A stretch of DNA of 64,000 nucleotides from Smallanthus sonchifolius (taxonomy: Eukaryota > Streptophyta > Magnoliopsida > Asterales > Asteraceae). A program made the translations under genes and the position numbers. Below, in pieces: positions 43,951-54,121 of this stretch (its first letter is position 1; every line of letters starts with the position of its first letter). The stretch covers positions 30,719,001-30,783,000 of the forward strand of contig CM042035.1 of NCBI GenBank assembly GCA_023525975.1. Reading direction: 5' to 3'. The notes under the pieces are model-generated. The model was not told where the DNA came from and made no database searches. It worked only from the letters and a program-made list of their open reading frames with translations.

Positions 43951-46900
43951 ATCTTCCATGTGCAGGGACAGCTAGGCAACAAACACAATACTTGGGTGGT
44001 AGATAGCGGTTGTTCCAGGCACATGACAGGCAACAAGTCCATCCTTTCTAACTTCAGACATTTCAATGGAGGATATGTTGCTTTTGGGAGTGACTCAAAG
44101 GGTGGATCTATCACTGGACAAGGAACTGTGTCCAATGAAAGGATGAGTATTGAAAGAGTCAACTATGTTAAAGAACTTGACTTCAATCTCATAAGTGTTT
44201 CCCAAGTATGTGATCAAAAGCATTGGATGCTCTTCACTGATAAAGAATGTTTCGTGTTAGCTCCTGGTCTATCTAAACCCCCTCCAGAGAAGATTCTCCT
44301 AACTGCTCGTAGAAAGGACAACTTATATGTGCTTGACATGAATGAAGCCACTCCATCCGGTAGTGTTTCATGTTTTCTGTCAAAGGCATCAGTTGATGAA
44401 TCCGCTCTTTGGCACAGGAGGTTAAGCCATGTTAACATCAAAACAATCAATAAATTAGTGAAGGGCAATCTTGTCATAGGGCTTCCTGACAAAGAATTCC
44501 AGCTAGACGATCACTGCATTGCCTGCTTGAAGGGAAAACAACACAAGAGTTCCCACAAGCCCAAGACATTGAACACAAATGACACCCTCTCCAGCTACTG
44601 CATATGGATCTCTTTGGTCCTACGAATGTCATGTCAATGGGCAAAAAGTCCTACTGTCTTGTGATAACTGATGACTTCTCCAGATTCTTATGGGTATTCT
44701 TCCTAAGAACAAAAGATGAAACTGCTGAGATTCTCAAATCCTATATTCTTAGGGTAGAGAACCAAAGCAATCTGAAGGTAAAGATCATAAGGTGTGATCA
44801 GGGAACAGAGTTCAAAAATCACACTTTGAACAGTTTCTGTGAGAGCAAGGGCATTGAAAGGCAATACAGTGCTCCAAGAACTCCTCAACAAAATGGGGTT
44901 GCTGAAAGATGAAATAGGACTCTGATTGAATCAGCAAGATCTATGCTGGTTGACTCAAAGCTGCCCCTTACTTTCTGGGCAGAAGCAGTAAGCACAGCTT
45001 GTTATGTGCAGAATAGAGTCCTTATTGTTAAGCCTCTCCAGAAAACACCCTATGAACTATGGCTCAAAAGAGTTCCCTACATTGGCTTCCTGAAGCCCTT
45101 TGGATGTCCATGTACCAACCTCATCACACATGGAGTTCTTCCTAAATTCGGTGCAAAGTCTGATGAAGGTTACTTTGTGGGTTACTCCTCTCAATCAAAG
45201 GCCTACCGAGTGTTCAATTCTAGGACTTGGATTGTGGAAGAATCTGCTAATGTGGAATGCAGGGAACATGTTGTCTGTGAACAAGGCAAAGGTCCTAACT
45301 GGCTCTTTGATATAGACTCCTTCACCCAGATATTTGAGCCTCTCATATTCTCAAATATGGAGTGTTCTTCTTCAAAATCAACATCTTCTGCCTCAACCTC
45401 TTCTACTGACTACAGACTGGATTTTCCCAGTCCCTACATCAGGATGAAAAGACCATCCATTGATCCTCCATCAGTGGCAGAAGCTATTGAAGCCAGTACA
45501 GGTGAAGCCGGTACTTCCAACACCATAAGTAGCAATCTCTCTGACCAAGAAATCTGTAATGAAGCCTCCTTAATCCATGCTGAAGAGGCCTCTGATGCTA
45601 ATACTGCTGACAATGTGGAACACAATGATCAGAACCTCCAAGCTCCTCTCCTCACAACTGAAGACAATCCTGATCTAAACCAAAGCAATCTTGAAGAGGG
45701 AATACGGCTGGATGTGATACCAGCACAGAGAATAAACAAAGAGCATCCTCTGGAAAACATCATTGGCCAAGTCCACACAGGTATCCAGACAAGAAGTAAG
45801 TCTCATGAAGCCAACATTTGTTTGCTCTCTTGCTTTCTATCTCAGGTGGAACCCAAGAAGATTGATGAAGCTCTCAAGCACAACAGCTGGATTGAGGCAA
45901 TGCAGGAAGAATTGCTGCAGTTCAAAAGACAAGATGTTTGGAAGCTTGTTGATCTTCCACCTGGTCAAACAGCCATTGGAACAAGATGGGTTTTCAAAAA
46001 TAAGCAAGATGAAAGGGGCATCGTGGTCAAGAACAAAGCCAGACTGGTAGCTCAAGGTTACACTCAAGAAGAAGGCATTGACTATGATGAAGTCTTTGCT
46101 CCTGTTGCCCGTCTGGAAGCCATCAGAATCTTTCTGGCATATGCAGCATCCAAAAACTTTATGGTCTATCTAATGGATGTGAAGAGTGCCTTTTTGTATG
46201 GCAAGATTGGTGAAGAGGTCTATGTCAAACAGCCTCCAGGCTTTGTGGATCTTGCACATCCAAATAAGGTCTTAAAACTGGACAAAGCTCTCTATGGCTT
46301 ACACCAAGCCCCAAGAGCCTGGTATGAAACTTTATCTGGATATCTACTTAGCAACAACTTCAGAAGGGGGGCCATTGATCAGACACTTTTCATCAAAGAT
46401 GAAGGGGGAGAAATTTTGTTGGTCCAGATTTATGTTGATGACATTATCTTTGGATCTACAAGAAAGAAGCTCTGCAAAGACTTTGAAGTTCTGATGCATT
46501 CCAAATTTGAAATGAGTTCAATGGGTGAACTAAATTTCTTTTTAGGACTTCAAGTCAAACAAGTACCAAATGGAATCTTCATAAGTCAATCCAAGTATGT
46601 CAAAAGCATCTTGGAGAGGTTCAAAATGGCTGACTGCTCTGCTGCAAGAACTCCTATGCAAGTGCACCATCAATTATCTCCGGATAAAGAAGGACAAGAC
46701 ACTGATCAACATCAGTACCGAGCAATGATAGGGTCTCTCATGTATCTCACTGCCTCAAGACCAGATATCATGTTTGCAGTTTGTCTCTGCGCAAGATTTC
46801 AAGCAGCTCCAAAAGTGTCTCATCTTCAAGCTGTCAAAAGGATCTTTAGATACCTAAAGGGAGCTCCAAAACTTGGGCTATGGTATCCAAAGAATGGAAA

Positions 46901-47372
46901 TGTCAATCTCTATGCCTACACTGACAGTGACTATGGGGGCTGTAACTTGGACAAAAAGTCCACATCAGGGGGATGTCAATTTCTTGGAGGAAGGCTCATC
47001 TCATGGCAATGCAAAAAGCAAACATGTGTCTCCACTTCAACAGCTGAAGCAGAATACATTGCAGCTTCAAGCTGCTGTGCACAGGTCATCTGGATCCAAA
47101 ATCAAATGCTTGACTATGGAATGACCTTCATGCAGAATCCAATTCACATTGACAACATGAGTGCAATCTCTATCACGAATAATCCAGTGCAGCATTCCAA
47201 GACTAAGCACATCGACATCAGGTATCACTTTATCAGGGATCAAGCTGAGAAAAAGAGAATTGTCCTATCCAAGGTTCACACAAATGAGCAATATGCTGAT
47301 TTTTCACTAAACCTTTTGATGAAGCAAGATTTCGATATCTAGTTGAATCAATTGGCATGATGAACTTTGAAT
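43951..47372 (+). pseudogene. pol: Copia-2b pol (protease, integrase, RT, RNase H)
   Basis: ORF 43960-44664 has the protease motif WVVDSGCSRHMTG and the pre-integrase LWHRRLSHVN. After a frameshift near 44590, 44604-44912 holds the integrase core with MDLFGP, RCDQGTEFKNH and PQQNGVAER, ending at TGA 44910. ORF 44943-47342 (799 aa) carries the integrase C-terminus, linker, RT (RWVFKNKQDERG, ARLEAIRIFLAYA, intact IYVDDIIFG near residue 497) and RNase H (TDSDYGG, EAEYIAASSCC, NPVQHSKTKHIDI). A one-base loss near 47290 shifts the final ADxFTKPF motif. Only a few changes separate it from an open frame. Confidence 0.9.
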
Positions 47373-47996
47373 AAGACATGTCTCAATTTTTTATCCTTCC
47401 TTGTAAATATGTCTATGTTTTTGTTCTTAATAAAAGGTTATAGTCAGCAGCACTTTGTCACTGCTGACAGATTTACTCTTCAGCAGCAAAGTCTTTGCCA
47501 CTGATCGCTTTATGTTATCAGCAGGAACAAGTTTCCTGCGGATAGCTTTAAGGTGGTCAGCAGCAACCTTTTTGCTGCGGAATGAATACAACAGTCAGCA
47601 GCACCCAAATCTGCTGCTGAAAGACTTCACTATCCGCAGCAACCAAGTTTGCAGAGGATAGCTCACCATCAACAGCAACCAAGTTTGCTGCTGATGGGTA
47701 AAACAAGTCTACATTAACTTTTACCCGAGGTAAAAATTACTCTCAGTCTTTACCATGACTGCTCGAGTGCTTTACAGCTGTAACAATGAAAAGTGAAACA
47801 GGTTGTACTGTACAAGTAAAGTTGCTTTTTCTTCGTCTGCCGTTATATCACAATTTCAAACGTTCCCACAACCTCTTCATATTCAATTTCAAACCCTAAT
47901 CTCCCATCACTTTCTCTCCCGTCCCCACAGCATTCAAAGCCCTCCATAATTAACCACCATTCAAACACCCTTCTCTCTTCCCTCCAACTCCATAAA
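47373..47996 (+). other. Copia-2b pol-ORF3 spacer: hairpin array and gene-like leader
   Basis: 47443-47696 contains about seven imperfect palindromes with arms near TCAGCAGCAA and TTTGCTGCTGA and 5-10 base centres. 47697-47996 has no such motif. It shows CCGTTATATCAC and a long pyrimidine-rich tract (CTCCCATCACTTTCTCTCCC) ending at the ORF3 ATG. It may be a promoter and 5' leader for ORF3; this rests on composition only. Confidence 0.65.
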
Positions 47997-48710
47997 ATGG
48001 CAGGCGCAGACATAAACAACCCCAACGACAAGTTTTCCCCATATCACAACCTCACTGCATGCCTAATAAAGGGCAAGAAATCAGAAGGTTTCAATGATAT
48101 GAACGACTTCCTTTGTCGGTCCAAAATCCTCCATGCCCTAACAGTCAACCCAACCATCTACACTTCCCACATGGAAGATTTTTGGAGCTCAGCCGTGTAT
48201 TCTACTGACCAGGGCACTCCCCAAATCAGAGGCACAGTAGACGGCAAGGAGATGGTTATCACTGAAGCAAAGCTCCGCCAACACCTCAAGCTTCAAGATG
48301 AAGGGGACGCCATCTCTTACCCAAGAGACGTATACATGAGGACCTTTGTATCCATAGGGTACACTGGGAATCAAACAGAGTATACGATAGAGAAGGCACT
48401 CATGGGTCCCATATGGAAGTATCTCTGCCACACTCTTCTCCAATGCATATCCCAGAAGAGGAGTGGCTGGAACCAATTCAGCTCCGGACTTGCGTCGGCA
48501 ATTCACGGTATGATAACTGGGGCGGGTTTCAATTTTTCCCACCTCATTCTTGAAGGTTTGAGATACAACCTTCAAGAAGGGGTGAAATCACAGTTCTTCA
48601 TGTACCCAAGATTCTTGCAGGAAGTGTTCAATATTGAACACCAAGATCTTTCAAAAACTGCAAGAATCTACTCAATTCTGGGACATAAGAACAACATTTT
48701 CAAAGCATGA
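47997..48710 (+). pseudogene. Copia-2b ORF3, N-terminal domain
   Basis: 237-aa frame beginning MAGADINNPNDKFSPYHNLT. Key blocks are MEDFWSSAVYSTDQG, TEAKLRQHLKLQDEG, MRTFVSIGYTGN, ISQKRSGWNQFSSGLASAI, FNFSHLILEGLRYNLQEG and FFMYPRFLQEVFN. I know no enzymatic motif in it. The frame ends at 48710 because one T is missing from the T run near 48696 (four T here, five in Copia-2a at 39246). A sister block exists on the minus strand in Copia-5. Confidence 0.75.
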
Positions 48711-50038
48711 GAACAGTTTCATCAAAGTTCTCAGGGGCCGATGTTCCATTGTTGTCTACAATGTTGAACACGCAAAGTGCCCAGGGTGACAGTTCAGCAA
48801 ACCCAGCTGATACTGATCCCACACCCTCCACCTCACTGCCACAAACTCAAACTACTGCTTCCTTTGATCGAACCCCTGTGCATTCTACTGAGGATGTACA
48901 GGCACATAATCTACTCACCCCCAGTTTGATTGCTCAACCGGAACACAGGGCCCCGGTTGCAGCCAAATATACAAGGAAGAGGGGCAAGAGAACTCCTTCT
49001 TCTCTTGCCTCCAAGGCCCAAACCCAAGCCAACATCCCTCACTCAGAATCACAACATTCTAGTGAGAATATCATAAGGGAAAGCCACACTGTTAGGGAGA
49101 CTCATTTGGAAGTCTCTCTATTAGGATTAGGATCACTTCCCGGATCCATAGAACAGCCCTTCGAGCCATTCCTATCTTCTTCGGACTTAAGTGTTGAGGA
49201 ACCTGACCAAAGTGATGTACCTTCTCCAACTACCACTATCAAGGAGGTACTGATTGGTCTTGCTTCCGAAACACCCAACCCAAGTTCTTCACCCTTGAAG
49301 GTCCACTCTAGGGGAAATGAAAGAGTGGATGTGGAAGAGGCTGTCACTACTGCTGGTCCATCAACTGACCAGGAGGACAGTGACAACATCTTTAAGACCT
49401 CAACCACGGCAACTCATGGTGAGGGTGTTTCCTTGGAAACTCCCCTCACTGAGAGGAATCCCAGGCGCCAAGAAACCGCAGGTGATGGGGAGGCTGAGGC
49501 TCATCCTACGTCCCAATCCGGGTCCAAGGATTCCACAACTGTGGATGAGGACAGACTGAAAATTCATAACATGGAATTGACGGTCAGGGTGGCTATGCTA
49601 GAGGCTGAAATGTCCAAACTAAGACACCAAGTCGCTATGCATGAAGCTCATCAATGCCCAACTTTAGCCACTCCCTCTCTTGTATCAGTAGACACCCAAA
49701 CTGATGCTTACCTGTCTGCTGATGCAACCAAAAAGGGGGAGATGGTGTCTATGGAAAAAGATACAGACAGTCTTGATGACTGGATTCAAGAGTAGCTTGT
49801 ACTTCAAAGCTCACTATTCAAGCCAGCTTTTGTCCAAGTTCATGACTTGCCAGTCCCAGATAACGAAGACGAAGAGACATCTGAAGACTGGAAGTTGGTC
49901 GTCAGGGTTGTCAATGAAATGCTGAATGATGTTGAAGACACAGAACAAACAAATACATCATTCAGCATCCTTCCTGAAGCAGCAGCCATCATTAGTCAAT
50001 CCTCAACCCCCAACTATTCAGATCATCAAAGAAGCTAG
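48707..50038 (+). pseudogene. Copia-2b ORF3, low-complexity and coiled-coil region
   Basis: Continues ORF3 in the next frame with RTVSSKFSGADVPLLSTML, then a Ser/Thr/Pro/Glu-rich region, a basic AKYTRKRGKR stretch and a coiled coil (MELTVRVAMLEAEMSKLRHQ). An in-frame TAG at 49793-49795 replaces the CAG seen in Copia-2a at 53107. The frame then runs on to 50038 with EDWKLVVRVVNEMLNDVEDT. Confidence 0.7.
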
Positions 50039-51081
50039 AATTTGACTCCATTCTAGCTTGGGGGTATGATGGATCAGCTGAGAGGTTTTGGATTGGATGG
50101 GAATTCAGCGGAGTAGAAGAGCTGAACTGGAACTCTCTCAATGCCCTCCAAGTCCTACAGCTATACGTATAAAACTGCATCAACAACTCAGCAGATCTCT
50201 CAGCAGAACTTACCATTGGCAGGTTCTATGACCTGATGGAAGATAATCTACCCAGGCTCCAAAGATTCCTACAAGCAGCACATCGGGTAGCTTATCCTGA
50301 ATCCTCGGCGGCCGCAGAAAGGAGACTGACTCCTAGCAATCTTGAAATAACAAGGAGCAGTCTTCTCTCTGAAAAGGAAATTCTGGGCCTTCCAACAGTC
50401 CTGTATGCCTTCCTGGTCAAGGACTTGGACGTGCTAGGTTGGGTGAGCACTAAGTCTCTTGACCACACTCTTCTGCTCAGCAACGACTCCTCTCTCATCA
50501 TCAACACCAGGAACATCCTTCAGCTGCCCTCAGACTTCCTATTCAAGATTTTTCAGCTCAGAGCCAACATCTGCAATATTAACTCACTTGAGAGCCAGGC
50601 AATGATGGTCACCATCAAAGCCAATCTTGAAAAAGAAGGACTGATTCCTCAGGAAGAGTCTATGTCAACTTCTGATGCTGACTCCAACTCAGATACTCCA
50701 CAAGTTGAAGCCACATCTGTAGCAGCTGGCACAAGATCTTCACTTAGGGATCAACTGAGGGAAATAGAAGGTCCTGAGTATCAACTTGATGAAGACAGTG
50801 ACCGTCCCTTTTCAATTCCTCAACATGCCAATGAAGCTGAGGCAGAGATCCCAATAGCAGCATCATCATCTGCTGTTGTGATCAGTGAAGCTGAAGCAGA
50901 GGCACCCAATGTAAACAAAGGAAAGGGAATCATGACTGATGAAGATGAACAGAGGCTGCTAAAAGAGAAAAGAGAGAGGGAAGAGAAAAGAAGAAGAAGA
51001 GAAGAAGAGGAGATGGCTTACCTGAAAAAGGCTCAAGAAAGAAAAACAGCCATTCTCCTAAGAGAACATACAGCTGGATGA
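50039..51081 (+). pseudogene. Copia-2b ORF3, central domain
   Basis: A frameshift near 50035 changes frame. The region reads ILAWGYDGSAERFWIGWE, a TAA near 50171, INNSADLSAELTIGRFYDLM, LPTVLYAFLVKDLDVLGW and NICNINSLESQAMM. Next come an acidic segment and a highly basic Arg/Glu run (KREREEKRRRREEEE) at its end. Copia-2a has the same blocks at 53203-54121. Confidence 0.7.
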
Positions 51082-52282
51082 GCTAAAAAGAAAGATTCCT
51101 GCAGTTGACCAGATTGAAGAAGATGCAACTCTTGCTCTTCAACTACAGGAACAATTCAATAAAGAAGAAGAAGACTTGGAGAAGAAGAAGAACGAAGAAG
51201 CTAAGTTCAGAATAACCGATTCTGAATTAGCAAAAGAATTAAGGGAGGAGTGGACTGAAGCTCTGATCTCTCAAGGTGAGGATGCAGACTACCTTGAGAA
51301 ACTTTCAAACAAAGAGATTTATAGAGCCTTCATGGGTCCGCAGGGTCAATTGGCTAGCAAGAAAAAGGCTGAAGAAGAAGAAAAAGCCAAGCTACAGTCC
51401 AAGAAGACCATTGCACTGAATAAAAGAACCCATGAAGAAAGGAAGGTCATGATTGACTTCCTTAAGGCTAGAGGAGATAGTGGAAAGAGGCTAGGTCTCA
51501 TGAATTTCATGAACCTGCAAGCCCTCTACTTCAAAGTTAAAAAGGATGAGGAAGAAAGACTAGGGAAGAAGGCCTCCAAGAAAAGGGTACTTATCAAAGA
51601 AGAAGAAAAACCAAAGACAAAGAAACCCAAGCCTTCTCCCTCACCTACCTCTTCCTCAGTCCATCATCCTTCCACTCTCCTCCCCAAACCTTCCACTCCT
51701 CCACCCAAAAAGTCCAAATCATCCCACCCAGCTCCCACTCATCAACAGCCTCCCTTAAAGAAATCCAAATCCTCATCTGAACCTGAAGACTCAAGAAACA
51801 TAGTTGAATGGGTCTACAATCCACAGGATCAAAGGTTTGAGATCTTCAGGGGGAGAACTGAAAGAAGAAGATCTACATACAAGTCTGTTGATGAGGTTCT
51901 GCAACTACCAGATTCAGACCTAAGAAGAATTTTGGAGCTGAGTGAAGCTCATGAGCCTGCAAATGAGAGTGGGAAACGTCTGGTGCTAGCAATCAAACAC
52001 TACTTCAACCCTAGCAAAGATGTGATCATTAACATCAAACCACTCAAGTCCTACTCTCCATTTGTATCTTGGTCCTACAATGCTGATTTGGATGAGTTCA
52101 CTCTGATTGATGTAAAGAAGCAGCAGATGAGATGTTCAAGCAAAGCAATCTACAAAATGCCACACAAAGACATCAAGACTCTGTCTGAACTTCCACTGAA
52201 CAATCCCAGCAAGGATCCAAGAGGCTATGAGGTTGAAAGGATAGTCAGCCACATGCAAAAGCTTCAACAGCAAAGTGATTAG
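51082..52282 (+). pseudogene. Copia-2b ORF3, C-terminal domain
   Basis: The frame from about 51090, open as 51176-52282 (368 aa), reads LALQLQEQFNKEEEDLEKKK, a charged helical region (KAEEEEKAKLQSKK), RTHEERKVMIDFLKARGD, a Lys/Pro/Ser linker, then two WxYN repeats: IVEWVYNPQDQRFEIFRG and FVSWSYNADLDEFTLIDV. From memory, similar LALQLQ...KKAEEE...FLK segments are common in Asteraceae predicted proteins. It ends at TAG 52280-52282, 22 bases before the purine tract. Confidence 0.75.
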
Positions 52283-52303
52283 AAGAATTTTGGTTGCATC
52301 AGT

Positions 52304-52315
52304 CTAGGGGGAGTT
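52304..52315 (+). other. Copia-2b polypurine tract
   Basis: TAGGGGGAGTT lies directly before the 3' LTR start TGTAGTACC. Confidence 0.8.
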
Positions 52316-53021
52316 TGTAGTACCAAAGACTGATTGCTACCAAATTATTCTAAGTACAAATGCTGCTGATAGGTTTATCAGCAGCATTCAACACATATGG
52401 CTGTTGATAGGCTTATCAGCAGCATTCAACACTTGTTGCTACTGATAGGCTTATCAGCAGCATTCAACACTTGTTGCTCCTGATAGGCTTATCAGCAGCA
52501 TTATTCTCATCTCTGCTGCTGATAGCTTTATTCACTGAAGACCAAACGTTGCAGCTGACTATCCATGTGAAGCGCCTCTGACACCTTTCTGCAAAAGCAA
52601 CTGCCACACTCCAAGCAGAAGGAACCTCACTGGTGCAACCAATAAAGGACAATAACGCGCTTCTCCAAGCATGCAAACAATGATGCCTAAGAAGACGTTT
52701 CAGTAAAGTTAACTAGATTAGCCTTTGCGTGTAATTTAGATTAATAAACAAGATCAACGGCTTGTGTTAGATCTGATCCTTAGAATCAAGGGTCTGTCTT
52801 GATTCTAAGTTACTATAAATACTGTGTAAACACTTCATTGTAAGTGTGCTTGCTGTGCTTTCATAGTGCTTCTTGATAGTGTTTTACTTGTAAACTTGTA
52901 ATCTCAGAAGTTTAATACAATAGTTCATTTATCAGTATTCTTGCTGTTTACTTTGTTGGTTGTTATTGTTTCCGCCAATATCAACTAGAATAGAATCACT
53001 TTGTAATCTTATGATCCTACA
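52316..53021 (+). repeat. Copia-2b 3' LTR
   Basis: Direct copy of 40267-40943 carrying four palindrome units (52359-52500) instead of three, plus small indels. TATAAATA is at 52814-52821. Ends GATCCTACA, followed by AACTT. Confidence 0.93.
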
Positions 53022-54121
53022 AACTTTATGCACTGATGCACCCAAAAAGGGGGAGATAGTTACAGCTTAATATGATACTGACAGCCTTGATGAATGGATA
53101 CAAGAGCAGGCTGGCTTTCAAAGTACCCTCTTCAAACCTGATTTTGTTCAAATCAATGACTTTCCAGACTCAGTAGATGAACCGGAAGATATCTCTGAGG
53201 ATTTGAAATTAGTTGTCAGAGCTGTTGGTGAGGTATTGAAGAATGAAAGACAAGATGAAGTCACACCTCTGTCATTCAGCATACTTCCAGCTGCAACCAG
53301 CATCTCCAGACAAGTTATATCCCCTCATTCCCTATTGATTGCACAAAATCCGGAATATAACTCAATTCTATCTTGGGGATATGATGGTCTATCAGAAAGG
53401 TTTTGGGTTGGATGGGAATCTGGAAAGATTGAAGAGTTTAATTGGAATACTTTAAATCCCTTCCATATCCTGGATATATACCTTACAAGGTGCATCAACA
53501 ATTCAACAGATCTTCCTGCTGAACTTGCCATTGGAAGATTCTATGACCTGATGGAAAACAACATGCCCTGGTTTGAGTGGTTCCTAGAAGAAGCAACCAG
53601 GGTGGCTTATCCTAAACATAGTGATCAGAAATAGATAGCCTAAGATCTTGTTGCATTTCAGGCCCTTATGAATGATGAAATGCCTGTACACACTGCAGAG
53701 TCTTCAAGAACAGCAGAACAAAGACAAGCTCCAAGATTTGACTTGATAAGAAGCAGGGCTTTAACAGAAGAACAAGTTCTATGTTTGAGAATATTTCTGT
53801 ATAATGAAGTGGTCAGGGCCTAGAAGTGCCTGGATGGTTAAGCACTGGGTCCTCTGGTTTTCAGTTCTTCTTATGTGATAGATCATCCTTCAAAATTAAC
53901 AACATTCAAGAAATCCTGCTCCTCAACCCAGATTTCCTATATAAGGTCATTGAGCTTAGGACACACATCTGCAACATCAACTCCTTAGAAAGTCAAGCAA
54001 TGATCAAGATTATGAAAGCTTTTCTTGAAAATGAGGGATGGATTGCAAAGGATAATTCTGACTCAGACCTATCCCTTCCCTCCTCACCAACTGTCATACT
54101 GAATGCAGCAGTAGAGTCAAG
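53022..54121 (+). pseudogene. Copia-2a ORF3, central domain (after Copia-2b)
   Basis: Starts with the right AACTT duplication and resumes ORF3 at APKKGEI (compare TKKGEM in Copia-2b at 49730). Then KLVVRAVGEVLKN, SILSWGYDGLSERFWVGWE, ELAIGRFYDLMENNMPW, a stop at 53632, and THICNINSLESQAM. It ends at AAVESS where the Gypsy-3 LTR (TGTCACACC) begins. The last residues VTPQPTAET of that ORF come from the LTR. Confidence 0.78.

Larger units (their letters stand above)
40267..53021 (+). mobile_element. Copia-2b, nearly complete 12.8-kb Copia with extra ORF3
   Basis: Direct LTRs 40267-40943 (677 bp) and 52316-53021 (706 bp), AACTT duplications, primer site at 40946, gag, protease, integrase, RT, RNase H, spacer, a ~4.3-kb ORF3 region and a purine tract before the 3' LTR. 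The order protease-integrase-RT-RNaseH defines Ty1/Copia; a long ORF after pol recalls the SIRE lineage. Frameshifts at about 43120, 44590, 47290, 48696, 50035 and 51080, plus TGA at 44910 and TAG at 49793, disable it. Confidence 0.93.
33097..54121 (+). mobile_element. Copia-2a, degenerate Copia with ORF3, split by Copia-2b
   Basis: Plus-strand relative of Copia-2b. It keeps only the first ~34 bases of its 5' LTR, then jumps into mid-gag, pol (34528-37940), spacer and ORF3 (38560-40266). ORF3 resumes after Copia-2b at 53022 and runs to 54121, where Gypsy-3 is inserted. Its 3' LTR would be outside the window. Very many stops and frameshifts mark it as older than Copia-2b. Confidence 0.88.

Noticed and set aside
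47997..52282. ORF3 as a retroviral envelope gene
   Set aside because: No signal peptide, transmembrane segment or cleavage motif is visible; only the position after pol is env-like.
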